Origin: Osedax fenrisi
Lineage: Eukaryota > Annelida > Polychaeta > Sabellida > Siboglinidae
Direction: 5' to 3'
Length of the DNA: 64,000 nt
Assembly: GCA_964019155.1 (NCBI GenBank)
Contig: OZ025243.1
Coordinates: 15,374,761 to 15,438,760, forward strand
The notes beneath the pieces are model-generated. The model was not told where the DNA came from and did no database searches. It saw nothing but the letters and a program-made list of their open reading frames with translations. Each line of letters opens with the position of its first letter. Position 1 is the stretch's first letter. Position numbers and translations under genes: made by a program. Below, one piece after another: positions 1 to 11,539 of this stretch.

Positions 1-432
1 ATAATTGTATTACTTAATTTGAATTGATTTTTATTAATTCATTTCATTATATAATTATTACATCTAGTATGATTCTTCACTGATATGAATATAGGGGCAG
101 TGTACTTTACACACACGCCTCATATATATATATCCTGATATCCGGTTATGACCCTCCCACTTTACAAATAATAATTACAATTATTTTATTTAATTTAAAA
201 TAGAATTATAATTATTCAAATTATTATTATAATATGATATTATATATCGTATATATTATATAGATATTATATATTAAATATCATATTACAAATATAATAA
301 AAAACTCATATAAATTGTATATGAGTTTTTTATAATTAAAATATCATTATTTTTAAAATTATAAAATATGAGTTTTTTTCACAAATCCTTATCCTTTCTC
401 GGAACTATTTTGAAATAATGATCTAGCATGTA

Positions 433-466
<34 letters not shown>

Positions 467-1372
467 GTTTATTAATTCATTAATTATACAGAAAAAGTAG
501 CATGGTATATTTAATATTATAATAATATAATATTTCATTCAAATGAGATATTATTAGAAAATTCAAAAAAAATCATAAATTAAATCAATAATCATAGAAA
601 AATACATTGAAGGCCAATCAGGATATTAGAAATTTATCAATATTGAAAAATAAACACACTATTAAAGTCAATATTATTTAAGTTTCGCGATATATAATAT
701 GATTATTTATTCATATTAATGACAATTGGTATTTGTATATAGTATATATTTATATATCCATATAAAAAATAAGTATACAAGAAGTAATAAATGAAAATAT
801 CAATGGACACTTTATTTAAAAATGTATATTGTTTTTATTCCATGTTCTTTCCAGAAGTTATAATATACAATATAGATATATAGCATATCTTTATAGTTTA
901 TATCATCGATATATTGCATTGCGATACTCGCGTTATGCACATACGTTATTTATAAATGTATAATGTCATAATATGATTATAAATCAAATAAGCTGAATTC
1001 TAGAATTATTTAATAATTCAATTATTATTTGTTAAATTAAATTATAAATACTTACTTCTCGCATGAATATCTTTACTTTCTCTTTTTTTAAATCCATTAT
1101 ATAGTATATATTACGCTATACACTTATAATATATGTTATGTGCGTTCTAGGCTTAAATTATATATATCCGTTAAATAATTTAGTAATATAAATTGAATTT
1201 AAAATTGATTGACAGATAAAGGTCACATGGCGTACGCAATTATACTCATGCGTAAGTTTTATGTATTAGGATTGTATACAATTATTGTGATAATATATAC
1301 CACATTTTAATTGCACACGTAAACATAGCTCAGTTGTGTTATTATACGTTATATAATAAGTACACGTATTAA
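1..1372. other. AT-rich intergenic DNA, no gene seen
   Basis: Very AT-rich sequence with a (TA)13 tract near 433-458 and no open frame or recognisable domain. A short inverted repeat (AAAACTCATATAAATTGTAT and the matching ATATGAGTTTTT arm) lies near 300-330. I see no coding or RNA gene here. Confidence 0.6.
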
Positions 1373-1814
1373 CCTAGCAAACAGTAATAGCCGCATAATA
1401 GTAGCATAACAGCATATGTAAATTACATAATGTAATAGCCTCAAATGTTTACATTGTGCTATTATGCTGCTATTATGTTGCTATAATAGCAACATAATAG
1501 CACAATGTAATAGTATTAAATGTCTATTATGCTGCTATTAATTGGCCGTGCTATTATACTGTTATTTAAAGTCTATTATGCTATTATTATGCTGCTATTA
1601 ATTTTAAAAGTATATTATGATGCTATTATGTTGCTATTATTAAATAGAAGCGCTAATAGCATCATAATAATAGCATAATAGACTTTAAATAACAGCATAA
1701 TAGCATGACCAATTAATATCAGCATAATAACATTTAATAGCAGCATATTAGCACAATGTAAACATTTGAAGCTATTAAATATGCTGCTATTATGCGACTA
1801 TTACAGTTCTATGG
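1373..1814. mobile_element. Long inverted-repeat element, CCTAGCAAACA family
   Basis: The left end reads CCTAGCAAACAGTAATAGCC, and the right end carries the degraded reverse complement (CTATTATGCGACTATTAC, then AGTTCTATGG). The two arms, about 215 bp each, are near-reverse-complements along most of their length and are built from an iterated motif such as GCTATTATGCTGCTATTATG and its complement. There is no ORF. The end sequence resembles those at 18500 and 25129 (CCCAGCAAACATTAACAGC), so I infer one non-autonomous DNA-transposon family. The transposase superfamily is unknown. Confidence 0.65.
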
Positions 1815-3943
1815 GAACAAGGTTTCTGTTCATATCGGAAATTATAATGTAGAATCATAACAATTATTATCATTAATTACATAAATCATTGACGAATGAT
1901 ATGACTAATAACTTATGATATTATATATGCAAGTGTATATAAAGATATATTATACAGACTGTATAATAAAGTGTACAATATAAAGTGTACATTGTACATT
2001 TACAGTGTACTATGCACTGAACACGGTAGACTGTATACTATACAGTGTATAGTGTACAATTGTACAGTATAAAATATATAATGTAAACATTGTATATAGG
2101 GGAAATAATCCGAATAGGTATAGACACTCGGTATCTGAGAAACCATAAATTCTACACACAAAATTAATGAATAAAATATTCATAATCATATAAATAGTCT
2201 AAATAAGTATTTTTTATTTTTGAATAATTCAAAATAGTGCTGATATATCTATTAAACTGGTTTTTTTATTACGTTTTTAAAAAATTAAAAAAAATGTCAA
2301 CTTAAAACTTCTCAATAATATAACTATTATAACATATCGATATAAAACAACAATATATTATTAAAAACTAAAGAATTCTAAATATTATATACATAATTTC
2401 TATATTTGTTATCAAATATTAATTAATTATAAGCATATATCTAGAGGTCATATAAGTCCCTAATAAGGACACTATATAACCAATCAGCGCACAGAATGTG
2501 AACTATTTTGATTTTTATAAAAAATCGCGTACGTTATAATATTAATACCACCAATGAAGATAAATATAAACATGTTATTATTTAGATATTTAACTTGTAT
2601 TATTAATTAAAAAATAATAAAAATTAATAAATGAATTACTAATTAAATTATATTAAATTATTCATAAAATTAATTCTAAATAATGTTGGTTATTAAATTA
2701 ATATATCATTGGTTCATCAATAATACATAGTTTATCTAGGCCCTAGATTCTAGGTTTCTTATTATAACACAGGGTGTCCGTATTCGGACATGGTTACCGA
2801 ATACGGACACCCCGTTATCTATTGAATACAAAAATTAAATAAAGTTTAAAAATCACAATATTATATATAATCATATAATATTAATAGAGTGTAACTTTTG
2901 AATACAAATATTGAGTCATAAAACGTTAATACCATATATTGTTAAAGTGTCCGCGGACACTGATACGCGTATTAGGTAACCTAATTGAGGTTACTTTACC
3001 ATACTTGCATACCTATATTATACAGTATACTGTATAATATAATACCTATATATAGGTGAGTATATAATGTACAATACCTATCCAGTGATGTTATATATAA
3101 TGCAGTATATCCCTGGTATAGCAAGTAAATATTATCCACATATGGGTATATCTAGTCTAAATATGATTTAATATTAATAATATTTATGTAATTTTATTTC
3201 AATAATTGCCTGAACATTAGGTTTAAAATAAATTAAAAAGTTAAAAATAAGTTAAAAATCTGTTACACATGCATTGATTTACATAGATTGAATATTGCAT
3301 AACAATAGGTGATAATACTACCTACTAGAAAATACCAACCGTGGCATTATATATATATATATATACTATATATATATACGTTATATACTTTATATATACG
3401 AACGCATGTATACAACGAAATGCATTATGAATTGTTGTAAGATAGCTCAGTTATACCACAAGAACATAGAGCCCGACGATAGTGCATCGACATATTTGAC
3501 GGAGGTCGGCGGAAATTGAAAAAAAAATGATATATGCAAAACAATCTAATCAAATATAATAATTGATTTATAATAAATAAATAGTAAGTATGACCTATAG
3601 GTAAAAACCTGCCAATAATTTATAATTTAACAACAAAATATGTGTTCGAAATTAGTTTATATTATGTTATTCTATGCATCTAAATGGGTAAAAAGATAAT
3701 GTAGAGCACAGTTTTATATTTGCGAGTGTAAAACAACGAGTGTACAAAATCTTACTTGACTTATTATAAAACATGATCTGGTTTAGCAACATTTAGGTTA
3801 TTGTACCCTTGCCCTTTATCGCTGGTTTACGGGCATAACAGAGCGAGTTAATCATCGGAAAATGTGGATTGTATTGTATATATAAAATAAAGGAATTTCA
3901 ACCTCTGACACATTGACTGATATAACTGAAACCATAGCTTTAA

Positions 3944-3974
<31 letters not shown>

Positions 3975-4012
3975 TGTTTATATTATACATTTTATAAAAT
4001 TTAATATTGTGC
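1815..4012. other. AT-rich intergenic DNA, no gene seen
   Basis: No gene is recognised. It holds short palindromic TGTACA/ACAGTGTA clusters near 1965-2060, the hairpin at 2763-2819, a (TA)n tract near 3347-3381 and another at 3943-3968. Open frames here are short and AT-driven. Confidence 0.55.
2763..2819. repeat. Perfect-stem hairpin (GGGTGTCCGTATTCGG)
   Basis: GGGTGTCCGTATTCGG is followed about 9 bp later by its exact reverse complement CCGAATACGGACACCC, bounded by ATAAC and GTTAT. It is GC-richer than its surroundings. It could be a tiny MITE remnant or an extruding palindrome. No function is assigned. Confidence 0.7.
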
Positions 4013-5155
4013 AGATATATCTATAGACCTAAATAAAGTCTTCGAATCCATCAACTATGATCTATTAATAATATTAATAATAAAGAGAAATTATTAATAT
4101 CCTTTATTAATAATATAAATTAATTTATAACATTCAATAATTCTAAATTCCAAATAAATAATATTAAGTGTGGTATCCCTCGAGGATCTGTCCTATTATT
4201 TCTAATATGTATTAATGACATAGTCAATTAAAACACAAGGTAATTTTGTTCTATTCGTTGATGACACTTATATTATATATATATATATATATAATCTATA
4301 GGTAAAAATAATATGGATGAAATGGATAATTTCACGAATACAACTTTAAAACATCTCGATACATGACTATCTTTAAATAAATTGACAATTAATTTAATCA
4401 ACACTAACTATTTAATATTTAATAATAATGAAGCTAACTTATCTATTATATTAAATAATACTATAATGATTCAAAAAAAATCAAACAACCCCCTTGGTGT
4501 AATAATTTATAAACATGAATGTGGTATGGTTAAATCTAAACTTTATTATGGATTATAAATTCTAAGAAAACTAAATAATATTTTACCAATCGATATTTTA
4601 ATATAATATATTACTCTGTAGTTCATTGTCATCCTACTTATATCTGGGGGAATACTTATGATTCAATATACAAATATATAAGTATAGCTCAAAACAAAGC
4701 TATGATAGTAAGTAGTATAATAGTATACATATTATCCTAGTTATAAGAATATTATATCGTCAACAAAATATAATCAATTTAGATCATATTTACAAAGAGA
4801 AACACATTTTAATTTTTAAAGAATTGATAGTGTTAATACGCGCCTGTAACATTGTGTTTAGGATTAGGTATTATCAAATGTCACTAATAATTATAAATTT
4901 ATTTAAATTACAACATTCAATTTATAATATGCGTAATAATAATAAATTACACTTAGTTAATACCAACACAAAGAAATGTAATATAACATATTATGGACCC
5001 AATATATGACCCTATGATCCAGCAACCTTGACCCCGAAAATTAATCATTTTATGGAATACCCTACCAATACACATAACATCATATAACAGTCTCGCCACA
5101 CTTAACCAATTTTGTTCAACAATTAAATATTTAGTTTTATATAATCAATGTTAAA
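4013..5155 (+). pseudogene. Decayed LINE reverse transcriptase fragment (RT to C-terminus)
   Basis: Reading across frameshifts and stops, the plus strand shows degenerate non-LTR reverse-transcriptase landmarks in order: DISIDLNKVFESINYDLL (motif A region, at about 4013), CGIPRGSVL-LFLICINDIVN (motif B, about 4165), F-VDDTY (the FADD box, about 4255), and finally LWNTLPIHITS-NSLATLNQF (about 5052), typical of the C-terminus of CR1/Jockey-type ORF2. Many in-frame stops and a (TA)n insertion at 4275-4292 make it a dead copy. It is distinct in sequence from the intact LINE at 43.2-47.5 kb. Confidence 0.7.
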
Positions 5156-5510
5156 AATTAATCACCTTTATAATATTATTATTATTTGTTTGTATTTTAT
5201 GTAGGTAGGTACCTACATAAGTATTAATATTATGCGCACTACTATTATGTTTATTAGTATTATTATTAATGTATATATTATATATCAATGTTCTTATATT
5301 ATACCATTAATATTATTGTTATTATTATATTTTCTTATTTCATTATTATTATATTATCAATATTTGATATTTTTGCTATAAATATATTCTTAATAAGATA
5401 TATCTTATATCGTACACGTATACGATATAATATTAGTAGTAGTATACCTTTTTATCATAGGTATCGATTATGTTATGATAACAGCTTTACAAGGAAGAGA
5501 AAATAAACTA

Positions 5511-6348
5511 GGTTTCAAACTAAGGAAAAGAAAAAGCAGAAGAGTACCACCTATCACTGTTACAGATATTGACTTCGTATACGAATCATCCATAGATGAT
5601 ATTGTATTAGTATACACTTATAAGTGAAGTTATAAAAGAAGCCCAAGAGAAGCTCACTCGAGTCGAAAAATCAGCAAAACGAGTAGGATTAAGCATGAAT
5701 AGGTAAAACGGAACTACGGGTAAAACGAAATACTTGAGCTATAATACTAATCAACAGTTTGAAATCAAAGCTATAGATGGGTCAACTCTGAAACGGGTTG
5801 AAGACTTAAAGTACATAGGGGCATGGATAATAAACAGCAGTGCAAAATATTTGAAAATCAGAAAAACGCTTGCTTGGAGAATATGTCATCAAATGAGGAA
5901 TATCTGGAAATAAACTCATAGTAGGAAACTAAAACTCAGGCTCATGCACACAACAGTTAAATCGGTTATGCTGCATGGATGTGAGACTTGGACCCTCACA
6001 AAAACACTAATCAGACAACTTGATGGCACATACACTCGAATACTACGAATGATATTAAACGTATATTGGTCTCAGAAAGTTATAAACGAAGTGCTGTATG
6101 GGGCTATAGAAAAAATATCTACAAAGATCAGACTTGGATTCTTAAAGTTTGCTGGAAATTGCCTACGTAGAGATGATGAAGTTGCTTAGGATCTAGTTCT
6201 TTAAGAACCTACTCATGTAGGAGAACTAGAAGACGGGGAAGGCCATCAGAAAGCTACATCATGAATCTGGAGCGCGAAACTGGTATACCGGCTAGCGAGA
6301 TGAGAGTAGCTATGATAAACCGTGATGTTTGGAGAACTTTTACTGTCC
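5511..6348 (+). pseudogene. Decayed LINE ORF2 C-terminal fragment (LYGSETW-type)
   Basis: The plus strand reads GFKLRKRKSRRVPPITVTDI followed by a broken ADD-box region, then GSTLKRVEDLKYIGAWI, then an open stretch at 5944-6189 containing VMLHGCETWTLTK, RQLDGTYTRILR and FAGNCLRRDDEV, and finally RRGRPSESYI and NRDVWRTFTV. These match the C-terminal region of LINE polyproteins known for LYGSETWTLTK and RRRGRP motifs. Stops and frameshifts interrupt it, so it is not functional. This lineage differs from the other three LINEs in the window. Confidence 0.75.
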
Positions 6349-7510
6349 GGGAAACAACAATCACGAAATAAGCAAAATATGTATACGTATAGCCTCTAAA
6401 TAACATTCCTTCTATTAATAAATATTCAGAAAATAAATATTCATTCACAATATAAGACCAATGCAAAATCTATACACACACAAATAAGTATAAGCATTTT
6501 TTGTAAGTCGAATTTAATTTTTGAGATAAATGAAACAAATATCAAATATTAATTTAAAATTATCTCGAAGTCTTACTTTATGTATATGTTTAATAATATG
6601 CGGGTCAGCAAAGGTTAGCGGGATTTTTAATGTTTATGTATTATTTATATTAACGCTAAATGTATTACAATACTAGAATATTCGCCTACAAACAATTATA
6701 TGAAAAGCGTAAGTATTATATGAATAGCGTAGGCCTATGTAAATAATAGAAGGAGCTACGTATCTAGTTGTTAGTGGATGTGTTACTAGTACGTGTACGC
6801 TACCAATAGTTTATGTTACTATTAATAACTATATGATTCATCTAGGTCACTACAGTACGTTGTGTGAGTGAACTCTATATTAGTTATAGTATTACGAGTT
6901 ACAGCATTACTAATACATTAAGTTAGTAAATATTGTGAATAAGATGTAGGCATAGATAAAACCTACAGATAAAACATGCATGTATGGTATAGGTCGTATG
7001 TTTACAATATTATTGAATACCTTATAATATAATTGGTTAAATATTTGCTTAACAAAATAATAAATAAATGTTTTTAGAATATTAAATCTATAGATTTAAT
7101 AGAATATTCATTCAATATATTATTCAATTTAACGATTTATCTTAAATAACTTTTTTTTAAATAATTCATAAATTTATCATATATACTAAGTTAATCAACA
7201 CAATAATAATACACACACCCACACAATCAGTAATCGGGATATAATGATAATTAACTTGATTAAAACTATAATTATTTGCATATGTGAAATATAATAATAT
7301 TATAATTGCAATCGTAATTGTAACGTAGTTTCGTTATGTACGTCTTAAGAAAATATTTTAAAAGGTTTTTGCTGAGCAAAATCTTTGATATAAGTACATT
7401 TTGTTATATTTATATCTTTACATGAAATGATAGATAGGTGATTATAAAACCTACGTGATTATAACATTTATTTTCTTTAAAAAAACTTTAAAATAATATG
7501 TAAATGTGAT

Positions 7511-7541
<31 letters not shown>

Positions 7542-7830
7542 AGTCAACATTATACATTATACATTATACAACAGTATACTTAGATCTTCTACAATCTAGA
7601 GATTGTAATGTTTAAATGTCAGGAATATAACTGTATATATTGAACACGTTGTCATATATGCTATACTATATATAGTCCTCGATAGTACGTAGGTACGATA
7701 GTACATATTTATTATAACCATCAATATTTTAGAGACTCAACACAATATTCTATGCATATGTATATCAAATATAATAAATTAAATTATATAATATTAAAAA
7801 ATATAATATATTTCAAGTGGCATTTTCAAA
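6349..7830. other. AT-rich intergenic DNA, no gene seen
   Basis: Nothing coding is recognised. A (TA)13 tract lies at about 7514-7540, and ACATTATACATTATACA triplication lies near 7545-7570. It is the 3' flank of the minus-strand gene at 7866-9005. Confidence 0.5.
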
Positions 7831-7836
7831 TTTATT
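7831..7836 (-). terminator. Polyadenylation signal AATAAA (minus strand)
   Basis: The plus-strand TTTATT reads AATAAA on the minus strand, about 30 bp beyond the TAA stop of the 379-codon gene. That is a suitable position for 3' end processing. Confidence 0.5.
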
Positions 7837-7865
7837 AAACCATATATGATTTATACGTAAGCTTC

Positions 7866-9005
7866 TTACATAAGGTTGCAACCTAGAGTTGGTATCGAGT
7901 TCTTGGTATTATTGTTATTGATATCGCCTTCGAAGGAAGACGTATTCTGACAAGTATGAACGGAAGCTGTTCTCTTACGTCTGGTCCTCGGTCTAGATTT
8001 CCTCCTCTTCTTGGTCGGCCTCTTCCGGGAACGTTTCCGTCCCTTCCGTCGTTTACGCGTTTTACGTTTAGCTTTAACGGGGATAGGAGTCCGTCGAGGG
8101 GGCGTGGTCGACTTTCTAGATGTGGGCGTATCCTTTTGGCGGGTCGGGGGCGTCACCGCACGGTTGGTTGTCTGGCAGTCCATTGACCCGCAGTTAGAAC
8201 ATGTACCTACCGTGTGTCGGTCATCGCAAGGTGGACACAATGGCGTTACGGACCCGCGTGCTTGACCACCGTTGTCAATTGACATATGTCGGCCTCTCTC
8301 GTTACGACAGCCGCCACCTATCGGTGGGTAGTGGTGAGCCGAGAAGTAGTTCGGCTGTAGATTACGATGCATTATAGGCTGTTGTTGTCGAGCGTAGTGC
8401 TGTTGCCGGTGCGCCGAGCGGGAGAAGCTTCGTTTTCGTTTACGCCCGTTCGAACTTCGACCTCCCGCGCGTTCACCATCGAACGGCGCCGAATGATGGG
8501 CATCGGATGCTGCGTTACACATCGGTCCTCGCATCTCTCCATAGAAGCCACCCGAGGGTCCCGCGTTATTAGAGTTACAGAGGTTACCGCCTTGACACCA
8601 GGGAGCAGAGGGTGTCGTACCGTCGTACCCAGTCACGTGGTTAGGATAGTAGGGGTAGTGGTAGGGGTGCTGCTGCTGCTGGTACTGGTTCATCCCCGCA
8701 TCATCTTCTTCCCCCTCAGTCTCCCCCGCATCACTCGTCTCCATCCCATCATCGGCGTTGCCATCTTCCGGTCCGTACATCTCATAACCCCCTCCTCCCG
8801 CACCACCTCCGCTGCAGTTATTGTTATCGTACACATTGTTGTGCTGCGCGTCATTCGTATCGTTTACGTCGTACTGTGCGAACTGCCCTCTTGCCCCCTG
8901 CTCCGTATCCACCCCCACTTCCGGTTCTCGCCGGTTATCGCCGCCTCTCGAGGAATTACGTTTACGTCGCTTCTTTGATTTGCTCGTTCTCCTCTCTGTG
9001 TACAT
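7866..9005 (-). CDS. Basic low-complexity protein with NLS-type clusters and C-terminal CaaX box (CNLM); unrecognised family
   Basis: This is a 379-codon open frame from ATG to TAA with no intron signals inside it. I do not recognise the family. Visible features in order: a basic cluster at residues 9-16 (KSKKRRKR); an acidic, Gly/Asn-rich stretch at about 28-105; a Gln/His/Tyr-rich run at about 108-123; a second basic cluster at 188-192 (RKRKR); a possible metal-binding Cys group (C257, C260, C269, C272, C277); a cluster of S/T-P sites at about 285-308 (TPP, DTPTS, TPPRRTPIP); a super-basic block at about 311-346; and the C-terminus GCNLM. CNLM fits the CaaX rule with X = Met, which in known proteins favours farnesylation. 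Basic clusters plus CaaX are known from lamins and Drosophila Kugelkern, so I infer a prenylated nuclear-envelope or chromatin-associated protein. The base composition is much GC-richer than the surrounding DNA. Its neighbour at 9782-11539 shares the same plan. Not shown: expression, orthologues or prenylation. Confidence 0.75.
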   Translation of the reverse strand: MYTERRTSKSKKRRKRNSSRGGDNRREPEVGVDTEQGARGQFAQYDVNDTNDAQHNNVYDNNNCSGGGAGGGGYEMYGPEDGNADDGMETSDAGETEGEEDDAGMNQYQQQQHPYHYPYYPNHVTGYDGTTPSAPWCQGGNLCNSNNAGPSGGFYGEMRGPMCNAASDAHHSAPFDGERAGGRSSNGRKRKRSFSRSAHRQQHYARQQQPIMHRNLQPNYFSAHHYPPIGGGCRNERGRHMSIDNGGQARGSVTPLCPPCDDRHTVGTCSNCGSMDCQTTNRAVTPPTRQKDTPTSRKSTTPPRRTPIPVKAKRKTRKRRKGRKRSRKRPTKKRRKSRPRTRRKRTASVHTCQNTSSFEGDINNNNTKNSIPTLGCNLM

Positions 9006-9017
9006 CGTACGCTAGTG

Positions 9018-9053
9018 TGTAACGGTATTGTAACGGTATTGTAACGGTACTGT
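9018..9053. repeat. 12-bp tandem repeat just upstream of the 379-codon gene
   Basis: Three imperfect copies of GTAACGGTATT-type units (AACGGTATTGT, AACGGTATTGT, AACGGTACTGT) lie 13-48 bp upstream of the ATG of the minus-strand gene. They could be part of its 5' UTR or core promoter. Function is unknown. Confidence 0.6.
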
Positions 9054-9720
9054 TACTATCGATCCCCCTACGTCTGATGTACTACATGTATAGTGTGTAG
9101 TAGTAGTGTATGTATTACGTATAGGTATGGTTAGTGTATTTATTTGTGTTTGATTTTGTAAGTTTTAATCGATCGGCATAACTAATTATTTTAATAAATG
9201 GCACTAATTAACCAAATAACATGGTAATAAAATTGAATAAATTACCTTTTATAAATTATACATTCGCTTTGAGATGAATATAATTTATGTTTTTACGTAT
9301 GACCGTAAGGCCCCAATATCCCTTCGAAACTACTCTTATGCTAATGCATACATGGTTTTAAGAGAGGCGATACTATATATATATATATATACAACTATAT
9401 AATATCAATTATAAATATTATCTTAAGACCTATTGGTAGTGTTTTCCCCCCATGTATTATTCCGGACGAGGCTTGACCCCGCGAAGCATGACTACATACG
9501 GTTAATAGTGCACGGGTCCCTAGCAATACTATCTATGTGTGTGCGTGTGTGTGTGTGTGTGTGTATGTGAATGTGGGTGTGTGTGATGCCTTAGCAAACT
9601 GATCCATGGGCATATCTATATATATTATTAATAGTATTCATATTTAAATAATCATACGCGAAATATAATTTAATTAAACACCTATATAAATAAAACAACT
9701 CGTAGATCTGTGTCACGGTA
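9054..9720. other. Intergenic region between the two CaaX genes
   Basis: This holds the 5' flank of the 379-codon gene, a (TA)n tract at about 9373-9390 and a (TG)n tract at about 9534-9565. No ORF or RNA gene is seen. Its AT-richness contrasts sharply with the two flanking coding regions. Confidence 0.5.
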
Positions 9721-9723
9721 GTA

Positions 9724-9729
9724 TTTATT
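9724..9729 (-). terminator. Polyadenylation signal AATAAA (minus strand)
   Basis: TTTATT on the plus strand is AATAAA on the minus strand. It lies about 53 bp past the TAG stop of the 585-codon gene, consistent with that gene's 3' end. Confidence 0.5.
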
Positions 9730-9781
9730 AATGAAAACAAGACAATTCGTGTCACAGTAGAAGCCCCGCGCGCTTCGTCGT

Positions 9782-11323
9782 CTACATAATCGTACAGGCG
9801 TCGCTGTCACCCGATTTAGGGTTACCGAAACAATAGGTAGCGTCGCTGCAGTCTTCCGCCATGTCCGCCGCCACGTCCGCCGTTGTAGCCGGGAAACGGG
9901 TCTTCTTTACCCCTCCGCTCTTGCGGCGTTTTGACCCTCTCCCGCTCTTGTTGTTGTTCGAATCGCATCCGTTTTCGCCGCCCTCCGTCGTTATCTTAGA
10001 CGCCCTGTTGCGGGTTTTGTTCCGTTTACGACATTTATCTTCCGTCGCCGTGCACACCTTGCGACAGGCGTTCCTCATATGACGTTTACGGTGGTTCACC
10101 ATGACCTTGCTGTGACATTGGTTGTCCGGACACGCGCCGTCCGACGACTCCTCGCTGAGCACCCCGTATTTGTTCAGTAGACCTTGGTCGTTTAGTTCGT
10201 TGTCGTCCTTTTCGCAGGACATCGCCGTCGGCTTCTTGTCGGTCGACGGAATCACTCGCAACGGCTTACGATTGGTCGGTTGCCCGTCGCACGACGAGCT
10301 TTCGTCGCCGGATACCCTACCCCGTCCCTGGTAGCGCTTTATCTGAATATTAACCCCGGGGTAGGCGGTGGATCCGCCACCCCCGCCTCCTCCTCCTACG
10401 GATATATTACACTCCACCCTACCGTTGGTGATCGTCAGATCTTTGAAAGCACCGCACTCGCAACACACGCTATTCTCGTCCAGTTGAGTTTGCGCGCAGT
10501 TATCTTTAAACACGCCCTCTCGTCGAGATGATTGACAGGTGGGCGGCGGTCGTCTATATATCGGTTCGTTGCACGCATTTCTCGGCGGGCAGTTATTATT
10601 CTCGACCTTGCAGCCGAACCGGAACAGGTAACCTATGCGCATGTCGTTGGTTAACGTCTCGAAGTCTACGGGGATGTTGTCGAATTCGTCTTCCGGTTCA
10701 TCTTCCGGGTCGTCGACCTCCATTTTCATCGGTTTAGATATTCTTCTCGACTTGCGACAATTCTTACGAGGCTTTTTCTCCTGCGCGGGAACATCGGAGA
10801 GGACAATTTCCGCGGGCGCTTTACCGATCTGTAAGATTTTCGTGTCGTCCAGGTCATCGTTGGAGAACGCCGAATACATGGAACTCTTGTAGCTGGGTTT
10901 ATCGCACAGACCGAAACACCGGTTCAAAAAGTCGCAATGGTTCACCGTATCGGGGCTGGGGTGCGAGCACAGGAACGGACACAACGACTTGGGTGGCTTA
11001 CACTTGGGCGGCTTCTTGCCACCCGAGGCGGCGTTATTGTTCGACTCGTTCTCTTTGATCTGGCGGTGGGCGTTACACAAACAGAACGTCAACACGGCGC
11101 TCATCATGCGTTGGTCGGTTTGCGTGAGACTTTGCGTGTGTTCGCGCACAGACTCGGTTTCGCGGTCGAGTTTTCGTCGTTTCTGGTACGGTTCGACGGT
11201 TTCGGACGCGATTCGGGCGATTATGTTGGTGTCGAGTTGTCGAAGCTCCGCGTAAATCAGTTCCGTACTTTGGTCCGGTTCTGGATATTCTTCGGTCATC
11301 GTGACGTCGTCGTCATCGTCGCT

Positions 11324-11359
<36 letters not shown>

Positions 11360-11539
11360 GGAGGATCTGTTCATGGAATCCATGCTTTCCCCCGCTTGCG
11401 TACGTTGTCCTGTAGGTGTGCCTGTTGTTTCTGTGTAGTCCGTTACATGATTTGATGTGTTTGATGTATTTTCGTGTATTGGGTCATTTGTTTGGGGGGT
11501 TTGGAATGAGATTTCTTTGTGTGAGAGTAATGTCGCCAT
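9782..11539 (-). CDS. Cys-rich, Asn/Asp-repeat protein with basic clusters and C-terminal CaaX box (CTIM); unrecognised family
   Basis: This is a 585-codon open frame ending in TAG. I start it at the ATG at 11539; the codon before it is GTG, an unlikely start in a eukaryote. The family is not recognised. Order of features: Thr/Asn-rich N-terminus; poly-Asn at 61-72 and poly-Asp at 74-78; a possible helical segment at about 92-135 with a KRRK cluster at 120-123; a Cys/His-rich block at 153-212 (C153, C155, C180, C187, C191, H193, H201, C202, C208, C212) that could bind metal; a basic stretch at 255-270; an acidic DDPEDEPEDEF at 276-286; further Cys (C310, C317, C323, CCEC at 359-362, C377); poly-Gly at 382-389; a C-terminal basic/Cys region at 483-548 with KRRK; and the end DACTIM. 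CTIM is a CaaX box with X = Met, predicted farnesylated. There are no internal introns and the composition is GC-rich. Together with the neighbour it suggests a pair of membrane-anchored nuclear proteins; this is inference. Confidence 0.75.
11320..11361 (-). repeat. (GTT)n microsatellite encoding poly-Asn
   Basis: The trinucleotide run (ttg/gtt)n on the plus strand is read as AAC codons on the minus strand and gives the poly-Asn run in the 585-codon protein. It is followed by the poly-Asp run encoded by (GTC)n. It is likely to be length-polymorphic. Confidence 0.85.

Noticed and set aside
7956..9015. Plus-strand open frames opposite the 379-codon gene, up to 203 codons
   Set aside because: Antisense shadows caused by the GC-rich coding sequence; no domain and no supporting signals.
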